This document shows positions 15,879 to 24,486 of a DNA stretch of 41,086 nucleotides, piece after piece (positions within the stretch are counted from its first letter, which is position 1; every line of letters begins with the position of its first letter). The notes beneath the pieces are model-generated. The model was not told where the DNA came from and ran no database searches. It worked only from the letters and a program-made list of their open reading frames with translations. Source of the stretch: Acidobacteriota bacterium. Its GTDB lineage: Bacteria; Acidobacteriota; UBA4820. The position numbers and the translations under genes were made by a program. The stretch is from positions 1-41,086 of the forward strand of contig JAKQCT010000053.1 in assembly GCA_029559035.1 (NCBI GenBank), in the 5' to 3' direction.

Positions 15879-16403
15879 CTACTTCTTTGACGGAGCGAGA
15901 ACCATTACCATGGCCCAGCCGTCCATGCCGGGGACCCGCTCTATTTTTCCGACCTTCGCGAGGTCAGTGGCAAGCCGGGAGAGCAGCTTCTGCGCCATCT
16001 CCGGATGGGAGATCTCCCTTCCCCTGAACCTCACGGACACCTTTACCTTGTTGCCGTCCTCGAGAAAGGACTCTATCTGCCTTCTCTTCACCTGATAGTC
16101 GTGCTCCTCGATCTTGGGCCTGAGTTTCATCTCCTTGACAACTATCACCTTCTGCTTCTTCTTCGCTTCCTGAGCTTTTTTCTTCTCTCCGTAAATGAAC
16201 TTCCCGTAGTCCATGATCCTGCAGACCGGAGGAGCGGCCGTCGGAGCGATCTCTATGAGGTCGAGCCTCTTGCCCGAAGCCATCCTGAGCGCCTCGTCGG
16301 AGCTCATTATCCCGAGCTGTTCGCCGTTCTCGCCGATCACGCGGACCTCGCGGGCCCTGATCTCCTCGTTGATCCTCATTTCCTTTTCAGACGATTCCCT
16401 GAT
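15879..16403 (-). CDS. infC: Translation initiation factor IF-3, probable AUC start
   Basis: IF-3 binds the 30S subunit and checks start codons. The sequence is typical: RINEEIRAREVRVIGENGEQ, ICRIMDYGKFIY-type block (VCRIMDYGKFIYGEKKKAQE) and the C-terminal domain ending in MVMVLAPSKK. An ATG at 16379 lies just before RINEEIR, but it has only a weak AAGGA site directly against it. An in-frame ATC at 16403-16401 lies 5 nt after a perfect AAAGGAGG (16416-16409). Rare AUU/AUC starts are the known basis of IF-3 self-regulation, so I place the start at ATC 16403, giving 174 aa with N-terminus (M)RESSEKEMRINEE. The ribosome site overlaps the thrS stop codon. Confidence 0.93.
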   Translation of the reverse strand: MRESSEKEMRINEEIRAREVRVIGENGEQLGIMSSDEALRMASGKRLDLIEIAPTAAPPVCRIMDYGKFIYGEKKKAQEAKKKQKVIVVKEMKLRPKIEEHDYQVKRRQIESFLEDGNKVKVSVRFRGREISHPEMAQKLLSRLATDLAKVGKIERVPGMDGWAMVMVLAPSKK

Positions 16404-16414
16404 TGGAGCCTCCT

Positions 16415-18352
16415 TTAATCCAAAGTCAGACTTTTATCCTTTATCCGGCTCTTCGCGTCCGCGAGGAACGAGTCGAGGGAGAAGCTTCCCTTGTCCCCTC
16501 CGCTCCTCGTCCTGACCGACACTGTGCCGTTCTCCTGTTCCTTGTCGCCGATCACAAGCATGTACGGGACCTTTTCCAGCTGTGCCTCGCGGATCTTGTA
16601 GTTGATCTTCTCGGCCCTGGCGTCGATCCCCGCCCTCAACCCTTCGGCGGTCAACTTTCCGAGGATCTCCTGCGCGTGCGGGATGTGCCTGTCCGCGATG
16701 GGAAGGACCCTCGCCTGCTCCGGCGCAAGCCACAGCGGGAAGGCGCCCGCGAAATTCTCTATCAGTATCCCGAAGAACCTCTCCAGGCTCCCGAGAAGCG
16801 CCCTGTGGATCATGTAGGGCCTGTGCGGCTGGTTGTCCGATCCGACGTATTCGAGGCCGAACCTCTCGGGCAGGTTGAAGTCGAACTGGACCGTGGAAAG
16901 CTGCCAGCTCCTGCCGATCGCGTCCTTGATCTTGATGTCTATCTTGGGGCCGTAGAACGCCCCGCCGCCTTCGTCTATCTGGTAGGAGATGTTGGCCATG
17001 TCGGCAGCCCTCTTGAGGGCGTTTATCGCGTCGTTCCACCGGCTCTCCTCGCCCACGGCCTTCTCCGGCCTGGTGGCGATGTAGGCGGTGAACTCGTTGA
17101 AGCCGAAAGACCTCAGGATGTGGACGGTGAAGTTGATGACTCCGATCACTTCCTCTTCCATCTTTTCCGGCGGGACGAACAGGTGCGCGTCGTCCTGCGT
17201 GAAGCCGCGGACCCTCATCAGGCCGTGGAGCACACCCGACTTCTCGTACCTGTATACGGTGCCCAGCTCCGCCCACCTTAGCGGAAGGTCCCTGTAGCTG
17301 CGCTGTTTAGACCTGTAGATCATCACGTGGAACGGACAGTTCATCGGCTTTGTGTAGAAGGTCTGATGCTCCATCTCCATCGAGGGGTACATGGATTCCT
17401 TGTAGAAATCGAGGTGCCCGGATGTTTCCCAGAGCGTCGAGCGGCCGACGTGGGGGGAGAAGACGAAGTCGTATCCGTTCTTCGTGTGCTCGTCCCTCCA
17501 GAAATCCTCGATCGTCTTCCTGATGATAGCGCCCTTCGGGTGCCAGAGGACAAGGCCGCCGCCGATCTCGTCTGCGATGGAGAAGAGATCGAGCTCGCGC
17601 CCCAGCTTCCTGTGGTCGCGGGCCTTCGCCTCCTCGATCTTCTTGAGGTGCGCGTCCAGATCTTTCTTGCCCAGGAATGACGTACCGTAGATCCTCTGGA
17701 GCATCTTGTTCTTTTCGTCGCCCTTCCAGTAGGCGCCCGCGATCGAAAGGAGCTTGTAGGTTCCTTCCTTTATCTTCGATGTGTTGGGCACGTGCGGCCC
17801 GCGGCAGAAATCGGTGAAGGCTCCCTGGACGTAGATGGAGACCGGCCCGCCCTGTCCCTTCTCGTAAGCCAGCTCGGCTTTGTAAGGCTCCCTCTCCTTC
17901 TCGAAGAGGTCCCTCGCCTCCTGCCAGGAAAGCTCGCGCCTTTCGACGGGAAAAGCCCTCTTGGAGATCTCGGCCATCTTGTTCTCGATGACGGCGAGGT
18001 CGTCCGGGGTGAAAGGCGTTTCCCTGTCGAAGTCGTAGTAGAAGCCGTCCTCGATGACCGGGCCGATGCCGATCTTCGCCTCGGGGAAAAGCTCCTTGAC
18101 GGCGCTCGCCAGGAGATGAGCGGTGGAATGGCGGTAAACGTCCAGCGCTTCCGGCGAACGGTCGGTGATAATCTCAACCTTCGAGTCTTCCGTTATGGGG
18201 GTTTCGAGATCCGCAAGCCTGCCGTCGACCTTGACGGCGAGGGCCGCTTTGAACAGTCCTTCGGAAATCGATTTCGCGACGTCTGCCCCTGACACGCTCC
18301 CAGGAAAAATCCTGGCGCTACCGTCAGGGAGGGTGATCTTCACCTCTTGCAA
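16415..18352 (-). CDS. thrS: Threonyl-tRNA synthetase
   Basis: Full length at 645 aa. An N-terminal TGS domain (1-64) is followed by an editing domain with H75-STA-H79 and C183...H187, then the class II catalytic core with MNCPFH (337-342; C339 is a zinc ligand), and a C-terminal anticodon-binding domain (about 540-640). It attaches threonine to tRNA-Thr and hydrolyses Ser-tRNA-Thr. The start is TTG 18352 with GAGAGG 6 nt upstream; a GTG two codons later is possible. The gene is 24 nt downstream of tRNA-Val and 11 nt before infC, so it is probably the first protein gene of a transcript started at the promoter at 18467-18495. Confidence 0.97.
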   Translation of the reverse strand: MQEVKITLPDGSARIFPGSVSGADVAKSISEGLFKAALAVKVDGRLADLETPITEDSKVEIITDRSPEALDVYRHSTAHLLASAVKELFPEAKIGIGPVIEDGFYYDFDRETPFTPDDLAVIENKMAEISKRAFPVERRELSWQEARDLFEKEREPYKAELAYEKGQGGPVSIYVQGAFTDFCRGPHVPNTSKIKEGTYKLLSIAGAYWKGDEKNKMLQRIYGTSFLGKKDLDAHLKKIEEAKARDHRKLGRELDLFSIADEIGGGLVLWHPKGAIIRKTIEDFWRDEHTKNGYDFVFSPHVGRSTLWETSGHLDFYKESMYPSMEMEHQTFYTKPMNCPFHVMIYRSKQRSYRDLPLRWAELGTVYRYEKSGVLHGLMRVRGFTQDDAHLFVPPEKMEEEVIGVINFTVHILRSFGFNEFTAYIATRPEKAVGEESRWNDAINALKRAADMANISYQIDEGGGAFYGPKIDIKIKDAIGRSWQLSTVQFDFNLPERFGLEYVGSDNQPHRPYMIHRALLGSLERFFGILIENFAGAFPLWLAPEQARVLPIADRHIPHAQEILGKLTAEGLRAGIDARAEKINYKIREAQLEKVPYMLVIGDKEQENGTVSVRTRSGGDKGSFSLDSFLADAKSRIKDKSLTLD

Positions 18353-18376
18353 GTTTTACCTCTCCCTAAAATGGCG

Positions 18377-18453
18377 TGGTAGGCGCTATCAGAATTGAAC
18401 TGATGACCTCTACCGTGTCAAGGTAGCGCTCTAGCCAACTGAGCTAAGCGCCT
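18377..18453 (-). tRNA. tRNA-Val (anticodon GAC)
   Basis: The 77-nt minus-strand sequence folds as a full cloverleaf: acceptor AGGCGCT with AGCGCCT, D stem GCTC/GAGC, anticodon stem CTACC/GGTAG with loop TTGACAC (anticodon GAC), T arm ATCAG-TTCAATT-CTGAT, discriminator A and an encoded CCA. It should read GUC and GUU valine codons. It lies 24 nt upstream of thrS in the same direction. Confidence 0.95.
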
Positions 18454-18466
18454 CCACGAAACGGTG

Positions 18467-18495
18467 ATTCTACAGAAACGGCCCCGTTTTGTCAA
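18467..18495 (-). promoter_or_regulatory. Strong sigma70 promoter of tRNA-Val (and probably thrS operon)
   Basis: On the minus strand a perfect TTGACA (18495-18490) is followed after exactly 17 nt by TAGAAT (18472-18467). The predicted transcript start is about 7 nt after the -10 box, some 7 nt before the tRNA. Confidence 0.8.
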
Positions 18496-18556
18496 GGGCA
18501 AATGCATACAATCAAAGGAGAAACCGGGACCCGCATCTCCCGCGATCACCGGGAGG

Positions 18557-19801
18557 CTAGTCCTGGCCTGCTTTTCCGCCGTTCCCCTCGGGCGGTGGTG
18601 CCTTGGAGACCTTCACCCTGTGGATCCTTTTCCTGTCCGCGGAGAGTATCTCCACTTCGAGGCCGTCCAGCTCAAAGGACTGGCCCGCGGCTGGGATTGT
18701 CCCGAGGCCGGTAGCGATCCATCCCGCCACCGAATCGTAATCCCCTTCGGGAAGTTCGACGCCCATCGCTTCCGACAGGTCGTAGAGGGAGGCGCGGCCC
18801 TTGGCTTCAAAAACTCCGCCGCCCATCGGCTTGACGAACTTGCCCTCGGACTCTCCCCTCTCCTCGATCTCGCCCACGATCTCCTCGACAAGGTCCTCGG
18901 TCGTCACGAGGCCGTCCACTCCGCCGTACTCGTCAACGATTATGGCCAGTTGCTCCCTCTTCGACTGGAACTCCTTCAGAAGATCCGAAATCGCCTTGTT
19001 CTCGGGAACGAACGAGACGGGCCTGACGAACTCGCGGACCTTCCGCTCCCTTTCCTTCGAGAGCGCGGCCGCGAGGATGTCTTTCACCCAGATGACCCCG
19101 ACGATGTTGTCTATGTGGTTCTCGAAGACCGGGACCCTGGTGTGCCGGCACTTCGCGAAGAGCTTCAGCGCCTCTTCGAGAGTCGCCGAGGATTCTATCG
19201 AAACCACGTCGATCCTCGGCGTCATGACCTCCCTCACGACCGTGTCGGAGAACTCCATGATACCCCTGATAAGCTCGCTCTCCTCTTTTTCGATGATGCC
19301 TTCCCTCTGCCCCTCGTCGAGGAACGCCTCGATCTCCTCCTCCCTGGTCTCCTCCCCTTCCGGCTCGGAAGTCTTCAGCGCCCTGCCCACGACATATACC
19401 GGGAAGGTGAGAGGGAACAGCACCAGCGAAAGGAACTGCATGAACGGAAGGAGCGCGAGGAACTTCTTCTCGGGCGTCCTCGCGGAAAAGATCACCGACG
19501 CCACGCAGGCGAGGGCCGTCGCCGACAGCCCGCCGGCAAGCCACGGCATCACGAGGCCCCCGTTCATTCCCGCCGCTGCGAAAAGGACCTGGGTAGCGGA
19601 GGTCGCGAGGACTGCCGTAACGAAGAAACCCGGGACATACAGGTCCCTTTTCTCTATGAAGCCCGAGAGTCTTTCCCGGTTCGATTCTTCCGCCTCCTTC
19701 ATCCTGAAGACCTGGGAGGTCGAAAGCCTCAGGAAGGACGCGAGAAAGACATACACGGCGAGGTCAAGCGCGAGAGCCGCGCCAATCGCTGGGATTATCA
19801 A
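18557..19801 (-). CDS. CNNM/CorC-type membrane protein with CBS pair
   Basis: This 414-aa member of the HlyC/CorC (CNNM) family has an N-terminal membrane part with about four hydrophobic segments (about 3-22, 55-78, 83-105, 115-140). A CBS-domain pair follows, beginning at MTPRID (193-198) and including HTRVPVFENHIDNIVGVI and IIVDEYGGVDGLVTTEDL. The C-terminus is a CorC_HlyC domain (about 325-405; LYDLSEAMGVELPEGDYDSV). The family handles Mg2+ (or Co2+) resistance and export, with nucleotide sensing by the CBS pair. It is the last gene of the long minus-strand string and overlaps ybeY by 4 nt (ATGA). The ybeY-corC neighbourhood is conserved in many bacteria. Confidence 0.92.
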   Translation of the reverse strand: MIIPAIGAALALDLAVYVFLASFLRLSTSQVFRMKEAEESNRERLSGFIEKRDLYVPGFFVTAVLATSATQVLFAAAGMNGGLVMPWLAGGLSATALACVASVIFSARTPEKKFLALLPFMQFLSLVLFPLTFPVYVVGRALKTSEPEGEETREEEIEAFLDEGQREGIIEKEESELIRGIMEFSDTVVREVMTPRIDVVSIESSATLEEALKLFAKCRHTRVPVFENHIDNIVGVIWVKDILAAALSKERERKVREFVRPVSFVPENKAISDLLKEFQSKREQLAIIVDEYGGVDGLVTTEDLVEEIVGEIEERGESEGKFVKPMGGGVFEAKGRASLYDLSEAMGVELPEGDYDSVAGWIATGLGTIPAAGQSFELDGLEVEILSADRKRIHRVKVSKAPPPEGNGGKAGQD

Positions 19802-20235
19802 CCGTTCACTCCCATTTCAACCAGAATCCTGCTCTCCTTTTTCTCCATCTCTCCCCTGTCGGTTGCGTGGTCGCATCCGTCGAGGTGAAGGAAAGCGTGG
19901 ACGAGGAGCTTCTTTATCTCCTTTTCGAGAGTCCAGCCGTGCTCGGCGGCCTGCTTTTTGGCGATCTGGACGCAGACGGCGATGTCGCCTATGTTGACGA
20001 TGCCTTCCTCCTCCTCGGTCCCCGAAGGGAAAGAGAGGACGTCGGTCGGCCGGTCCTTGCCGAGGAAATACTTGTTGAGCTCTTTCATTTTCGCGGGTCC
20101 GCAGAAGAGGACCGCCGCCCTGCCCTTCATGTTTAGCCTGTTCATGACGTCGAGCGAGAAGGCCGCGTATCTCTTTTTGGGGATGGTCCTGCCCTCGAAC
20201 CTGGATATTATCTCCACTTCCCTCACTTTTTTCAT
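19798..20235 (-). CDS. ybeY: Endoribonuclease YbeY (16S rRNA maturation)
   Basis: This 145-aa metalloenzyme acts in 16S rRNA 3'-end processing and ribosome quality control. The zinc motif H113-x3-H117-x5-H123 in HAFLHLDGCDH and the upstream RPTDVLSFP (62-70) with NIGDIAVC are diagnostic. It overlaps the 7TM-HD gene upstream and the CorC-type gene downstream by 4 nt each, so the three are translationally coupled. The order phoH - 7TM-HD - ybeY - corC is the usual one. Confidence 0.96.
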   Translation of the reverse strand: MKKVREVEIISRFEGRTIPKKRYAAFSLDVMNRLNMKGRAAVLFCGPAKMKELNKYFLGKDRPTDVLSFPSGTEEEEGIVNIGDIAVCVQIAKKQAAEHGWTLEKEIKKLLVHAFLHLDGCDHATDRGEMEKKESRILVEMGVNG

Positions 20236-22568
20236 CTTTCCGCCCCTTTGTCGAAATCGTAGTTAGGATAGGATATCCTTCTCGAAAAAACGCCGATCAG
20301 CGCGATGAAGAACCCTTCCCTCAGAAGGGCCAGTTCGCTCAGGGTGATGTCGCATTCGTCGAGCTGGTTGTCAGCGAGAGCCTTGTCGAATATCTCGTTT
20401 ATCAGCGTCTTGACCCTCTGCGGCGACGGGTCCTTGAGGAGCCTCGAGCTCGCCTCTATCGAATCGGCGAGCATTATCACCGCTGCCTCCCTCGATGCGG
20501 GCTTGGGCCCGGGATAGCAGAAATCGGCCTTGTTGATGGTCTCCTTCTCGGGGTCCACGATCGTAAGCGCCCTGTCGTAGAAGTAGGAGATGCTCCTGGT
20601 CCCGTGGTGCTGGGGGATTATGTCGACTATTATCTCCGGCAGCTTGTAGCCCCTCGCCAGCCCTATCCCGTCCTTCACGTGGGACTGGACTATCAGGGCC
20701 GACATACCCGGGTTGAGCTTGTCGTGCGGGTTCACTCCCCCGTGCTGGTTCTCAATGAAATAATTGGGCATCAGCATTTTCCCGACATCGTGATAATAGG
20801 AGGCCACCCTGCAGAAGAGCCCGTTCGCGCCGATGGTGTTCGCGGCAGCTTCAGACAGGTGCCCTATCATGATCGAGTGGCTGTATGTGCCCGGCGCGGT
20901 GAGCGCGAGACGCTGGAGGAGAGGATGGTTCAGGCTGGAAAGCTCCACCAGCCTTACATCCGAGACGATATTGTAGAAGTTCTCGAGGATCGGAAGGAGC
21001 GGCGTCACCAGCATCAGGAGCAGGGGCATCGCCGAAAGGAAACCCATCCCGGCGGGGTACAGCATGGACGACGGCCTCATCCAGGTCTCGTCGTCGGCCA
21101 GAAGCAGGAGGACGAGGACAAAGTTGCATCCCGCGACGAAAAAGCTAGTCCTGATCGGGATCCTTTTCTGCCTGAAGTTCACTCCGGCGTATATCGCTGC
21201 CAGGCAGGTAATGAAGCAGTAGACCGTCATCTTGTAATCGAGGTCGAGGAGCATCCCTACGAAAATGCTCATCAGGAATGAAAACACGGCCGCTATGTGC
21301 CTGTCCACAAGTATGGTGACCAGCAGCGCCCCCGCTGCGAACGGCACGATGAACAGCCCGAGGTCCGCCCTGTTGAGAGGGAAGGACCTCGCGTTCGAAG
21401 CGATGATCCTGAATATGGTGTCCGAAAGGTGGGTGATCACGAGGAAAAAGAGAAGCAGCACGACGATCATGTTGAAAAGGCTGACCCGTATCTTCTCCCT
21501 CTTCCTGTAGGTTTTCAGGTACATGAAGGCGAACAGCATGAGCGCGGCCGAGAGGAAAAGCAGAGCCGCAAGCCTCTTGAAATTCACCTTGTCGGCGCTC
21601 TCGGCGCGGAAGCTCTCGAGGATGTGGCGCACGTTGCCGTCCACCTCTTCGCCGGCCCTGATGACCGTCTGCCCTTTCTTCACGAACACCGCGAGCGGAG
21701 CCACCTCCTTGGCGGCGGTCTCCCGCCTGAGCACCGTCTCCTGGCTGTTGAATGTCAGCGTGGGCTTCAGGAGAAGCCTTAAAAGCTCCTCCGATGCCGC
21801 TTTCAGCTGGGGAGGGACTTCGTCGTAAGCGTCAAGGAGCTCCAGCGCGAACCTCCTTGCGGTGGAAAGGTTGATTATGTCTCCCGAGGCGGGCGACCTT
21901 ATCTCCCATTCGGCCGACCTTTTGTGGATGTCGCGCACCTTTATGACGGCGAGCTGGGACAGGTTCTCCTCATCCGACACGATCTTCTTGGAAGCGACTT
22001 TTTTAAGGACCGACCGGAGGATCTCCTCGATGCGGGGGGAGACGCCCTCCTTCTCGAACTGCAGGAGCGCGAAGCGGGTCATGTCGGGGCCGAACAGTTC
22101 TCTCAGGTCGGACCTTGTCTTCTGGTCGAGTTTCTTTTTTTCTTCCTGGTTGAGGGAGGCGTTCGCCTTCGCGTCCTCCCTCTCCTGCAGGATCACCCTC
22201 GTCCTCTGCGCGATCTGGTAGAGCCTTTCCTGAAGGCGGTCGCTCATGACCGTGTCCCAGTCGTAAACCGGGGCGACCCTGGCCCTTGCTTCCTCCCTCC
22301 TCGATTCGGTTGCAATCTCGTCGCGAACCTCGAGGTCGAAGGGGGCCCTGACCTCCTTGGAGGCCGTCTCGCCTTCGCTCCAGTCGGGCGGAGGCTGAAC
22401 GTGGAAATGTGCGGTGAAGAGCAGCATCATGACGACGAGGAACGCTGAGCCCCAGAACCACTGGTTGTCCCTCAGGAAGGCGGCGGCCCTTTCCCTGCGT
22501 CCGGCCTTGTTCTCCGCCTCTTTCTTTTCTGCCCTTTTGTCTGTCTTCTGGTTCACTGCCGCATCCAA
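20232..22568 (-). CDS. 7TM-HD (PgpH-type) membrane phosphohydrolase
   Basis: This 778-aa protein has an N-terminal cytoplasmic tail, one membrane helix (WFWGSAFLVVMMLLFTA), a large extracytoplasmic 7TMR-HDED region (about 60-325), seven closely spaced membrane helices (about 333-520) and a C-terminal cytoplasmic HD domain (about 545-700) with YSHSIMIGHLSEAA and YYHDVGKMLMPNYF. Proteins of this build (PgpH) hydrolyse cyclic di-AMP; that activity is expected but not visible in the sequence. The TTG start at 22568 has GGAAGAG 8 nt upstream; a GTG slightly further in is possible. Its stop overlaps the ybeY start by 4 nt. Confidence 0.93.
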   Translation of the reverse strand: MDAAVNQKTDKRAEKKEAENKAGRRERAAAFLRDNQWFWGSAFLVVMMLLFTAHFHVQPPPDWSEGETASKEVRAPFDLEVRDEIATESRREEARARVAPVYDWDTVMSDRLQERLYQIAQRTRVILQEREDAKANASLNQEEKKKLDQKTRSDLRELFGPDMTRFALLQFEKEGVSPRIEEILRSVLKKVASKKIVSDEENLSQLAVIKVRDIHKRSAEWEIRSPASGDIINLSTARRFALELLDAYDEVPPQLKAASEELLRLLLKPTLTFNSQETVLRRETAAKEVAPLAVFVKKGQTVIRAGEEVDGNVRHILESFRAESADKVNFKRLAALLFLSAALMLFAFMYLKTYRKREKIRVSLFNMIVVLLLFFLVITHLSDTIFRIIASNARSFPLNRADLGLFIVPFAAGALLVTILVDRHIAAVFSFLMSIFVGMLLDLDYKMTVYCFITCLAAIYAGVNFRQKRIPIRTSFFVAGCNFVLVLLLLADDETWMRPSSMLYPAGMGFLSAMPLLLMLVTPLLPILENFYNIVSDVRLVELSSLNHPLLQRLALTAPGTYSHSIMIGHLSEAAANTIGANGLFCRVASYYHDVGKMLMPNYFIENQHGGVNPHDKLNPGMSALIVQSHVKDGIGLARGYKLPEIIVDIIPQHHGTRSISYFYDRALTIVDPEKETINKADFCYPGPKPASREAAVIMLADSIEASSRLLKDPSPQRVKTLINEIFDKALADNQLDECDITLSELALLREGFFIALIGVFSRRISYPNYDFDKGAER

Positions 22569-22604
22569 AGGTTCATCTCTTCCGCTTTCTCCCTTCCGCC
22601 CGCC

Positions 22605-23570
22605 CTACTTCGGGGACGAACTTTCGTAAGCGCGGATGATCTTCTGCACGAGAGGATGCCTCACCACATCCTTCTCGGAAAAAAAGATGAAGGAAAGCCC
22701 GTTTATGCCCCTGAGGATCTCTGAGGCGTCGATCAGCCCTGATTTCCTCGACGGGTCTATGTCGATCTGCGTCACATCCCCCGTAATTACGGCCTTGGAA
22801 TTGAAGCCGAGCCTCGTCAGGAACATCTTCATCTGCTCCCTTGTCGTGTTCTGGGCCTCGTCCAGGATGATGAAGGAATCGTTGAGAGTCCTTCCCCTCA
22901 TGAAGGCTATGGGGGCCACCTCGATGACATCCGCCTCCATCAGCTTGTTGACTTTCTCGACGTCCATCAGGTCGAAGAGCGAATCGTACAGGGGCCGCAG
23001 GTAAGGATTTACCTTCTCCGCGAGGTCCCCCGGGAGGAACCCCAGCTTCTCGCCCGCCTCGACGGCGGGGCGGGTCAGGATTATCCTCTTGACCCTCTTT
23101 TCCTTGAGAGCCCAGACGGCCATGGCGACGGCCAGGTATGTCTTGCCGGTCCCTGCCGGCCCGATCCCGAAGATGCAGTCGCTCCGCTTCATCGCGGCGA
23201 TGTAACGGCCCTGGTTCAGCCCTTTCGGAAAAACGGACCTGTTGTGGTAGCACTGGATCTTCGAATCCCTGTAAAAAGCGGCGAAATCCTCGGCTGCGCC
23301 TTCCCTGTGGAGCAGCAGGGCGGTGCGAAGGTCGTCCGGAGAGACCTTGACTCCGCTCTCGTAAAGGGAGAGGAGCTCTCCGACCAGCTTCCGGCACACC
23401 TCCGCCCCTCCCTCGTCGCCCTCGACGAGAAGAAGATCCTCCCTGAAAGACACGGTTATTTTCAGCTCTTTTTCGAGGAATGAGCAGCCGTCGTCCCTGC
23501 CGCCGAAAAGTTGAGCGAGAAACTCGCCCGGGTACCTGGATTCTAGCATTTTCGCGGGAGGAAGCGGCAC
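22605..23570 (-). CDS. phoH: PhoH-like ATPase (YbeZ type)
   Basis: This 321-aa protein has Walker A GPAGTGKT (137-144) and Walker B FIILDEAQN (233-241), with the conserved ILTRPAVEAGEKLGFLPGD and VITGDVTQID blocks of PhoH proteins. It is a cytoplasmic RNA-linked ATPase that works with YbeY, whose gene is two positions downstream. The start is given as GTG 23570 (GGGGA 8 nt upstream); ATG 23549 is an alternative but has no ribosome site. It lies 36 nt before the 7TM-HD gene. Confidence 0.94.
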   Translation of the reverse strand: MPLPPAKMLESRYPGEFLAQLFGGRDDGCSFLEKELKITVSFREDLLLVEGDEGGAEVCRKLVGELLSLYESGVKVSPDDLRTALLLHREGAAEDFAAFYRDSKIQCYHNRSVFPKGLNQGRYIAAMKRSDCIFGIGPAGTGKTYLAVAMAVWALKEKRVKRIILTRPAVEAGEKLGFLPGDLAEKVNPYLRPLYDSLFDLMDVEKVNKLMEADVIEVAPIAFMRGRTLNDSFIILDEAQNTTREQMKMFLTRLGFNSKAVITGDVTQIDIDPSRKSGLIDASEILRGINGLSFIFFSEKDVVRHPLVQKIIRAYESSSPK

Positions 23571-23609
23571 GCTTCCGGTCCCCTGCCGGCCTTCGCCCTG
23601 GAGATAACC

Positions 23610-23846
23610 CTACGAGGTAGGATCAAGCAGAAGCTCCCCGACCTCGTTCGAGGGCACAGGAGGTTTAACATCCCTGGAGGTCCAGTTGAGCTTGCCGTCG
23701 TTCAGTTCCTGAATAGCCACGAAGGCTGGTTTCTGGACGTCCGTTTCGATCCTGGGCTGGGCGCCCGCCATGAGCTGCCTTGCTCTCTGGGCCGTCAGGA
23801 TTATGAATCTATACTTGCTTCCGATCTTGTCGTCAACTCTGAACAT
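23610..23846 (-). CDS. rpoZ: RNA polymerase omega subunit
   Basis: This 78-aa protein has the omega pattern DDKIGSKYRFIILTAQRARQ followed by the LMAGA and KPAFVAIQEL blocks. Omega helps assemble the beta' subunit. It overlaps the end of gmk by 14 nt, the usual gmk-rpoZ order. Confidence 0.94.
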   Translation of the reverse strand: MFRVDDKIGSKYRFIILTAQRARQLMAGAQPRIETDVQKPAFVAIQELNDGKLNWTSRDVKPPVPSNEVGELLLDPTS

Positions 23847-24486
23847 CTTTTTCCCTCAACCAGTTCTCTATCTTCCGTTTCAGTTCGTTCCTCTCTTCTT
23901 CGAGCGGGGAACATTTCTTTCCAGCAGTTCCCAGGATCTCCTTCACCTCTTCGACAGCGAGGCGGAGCTCTCCATTTTTGACATTATAATGATAACCCCC
24001 CGCGAAATCAAGTTCGTCGAGGGCGGTCCTCAGCCTCCGTTCGAGGTCGAAATGCTTCTCCCCTCTCCGTTTCGTAACCCTCGAAAGCATCTCCTCGAAG
24101 GAAGGGGGCAGTATGAATATCAGCACGGCGGACGGGTCGGAAGCCAGGACCTGGGCGCCTCCCTGCACGTCTATGTCGAGTATCAGGTCCAGCCCGGCCG
24201 CGGCTGCCTTCTCCCATTCGCTCCGGTGCGTTCCGTAGAGTTGACCGTGAACGGCGGCCCATTCGAGGAACTCACCCGCGTCAACCATCTTCCTGAAAGC
24301 ATCTTCCGTAATGAAATGATAGTCCTTTCCATCCTTTTCGCCCGGCCTAGGCTGCCTGGTCGTGTGGCTTACGGAGAATACGGCCCGGGGCAGTTCAGTC
24401 ACCAGCCTCTTGGCGATCGTCGTTTTTCCGGACCCTGTGGGCCCGGAGATCACCACGAGCGAGGGCTTTGCGCGGTCAGGCGACAT
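23833..24486 (-). CDS. gmk: Guanylate kinase
   Basis: This 217-aa protein has the P-loop SGPTGSGKT (14-22), the GMP-binding SHTTRQPRPGEKDGKDYHF and EFLEWAAVHGQLYGT segments, and LDIDVQGG. It phosphorylates GMP to GDP. The ATG at 24486 lies inside the end of yicC (11-nt overlap), and the 3' end overlaps rpoZ. Confidence 0.97.
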   Translation of the reverse strand: MSPDRAKPSLVVISGPTGSGKTTIAKRLVTELPRAVFSVSHTTRQPRPGEKDGKDYHFITEDAFRKMVDAGEFLEWAAVHGQLYGTHRSEWEKAAAAGLDLILDIDVQGGAQVLASDPSAVLIFILPPSFEEMLSRVTKRRGEKHFDLERRLRTALDELDFAGGYHYNVKNGELRLAVEEVKEILGTAGKKCSPLEEERNELKRKIENWLREKDVQS

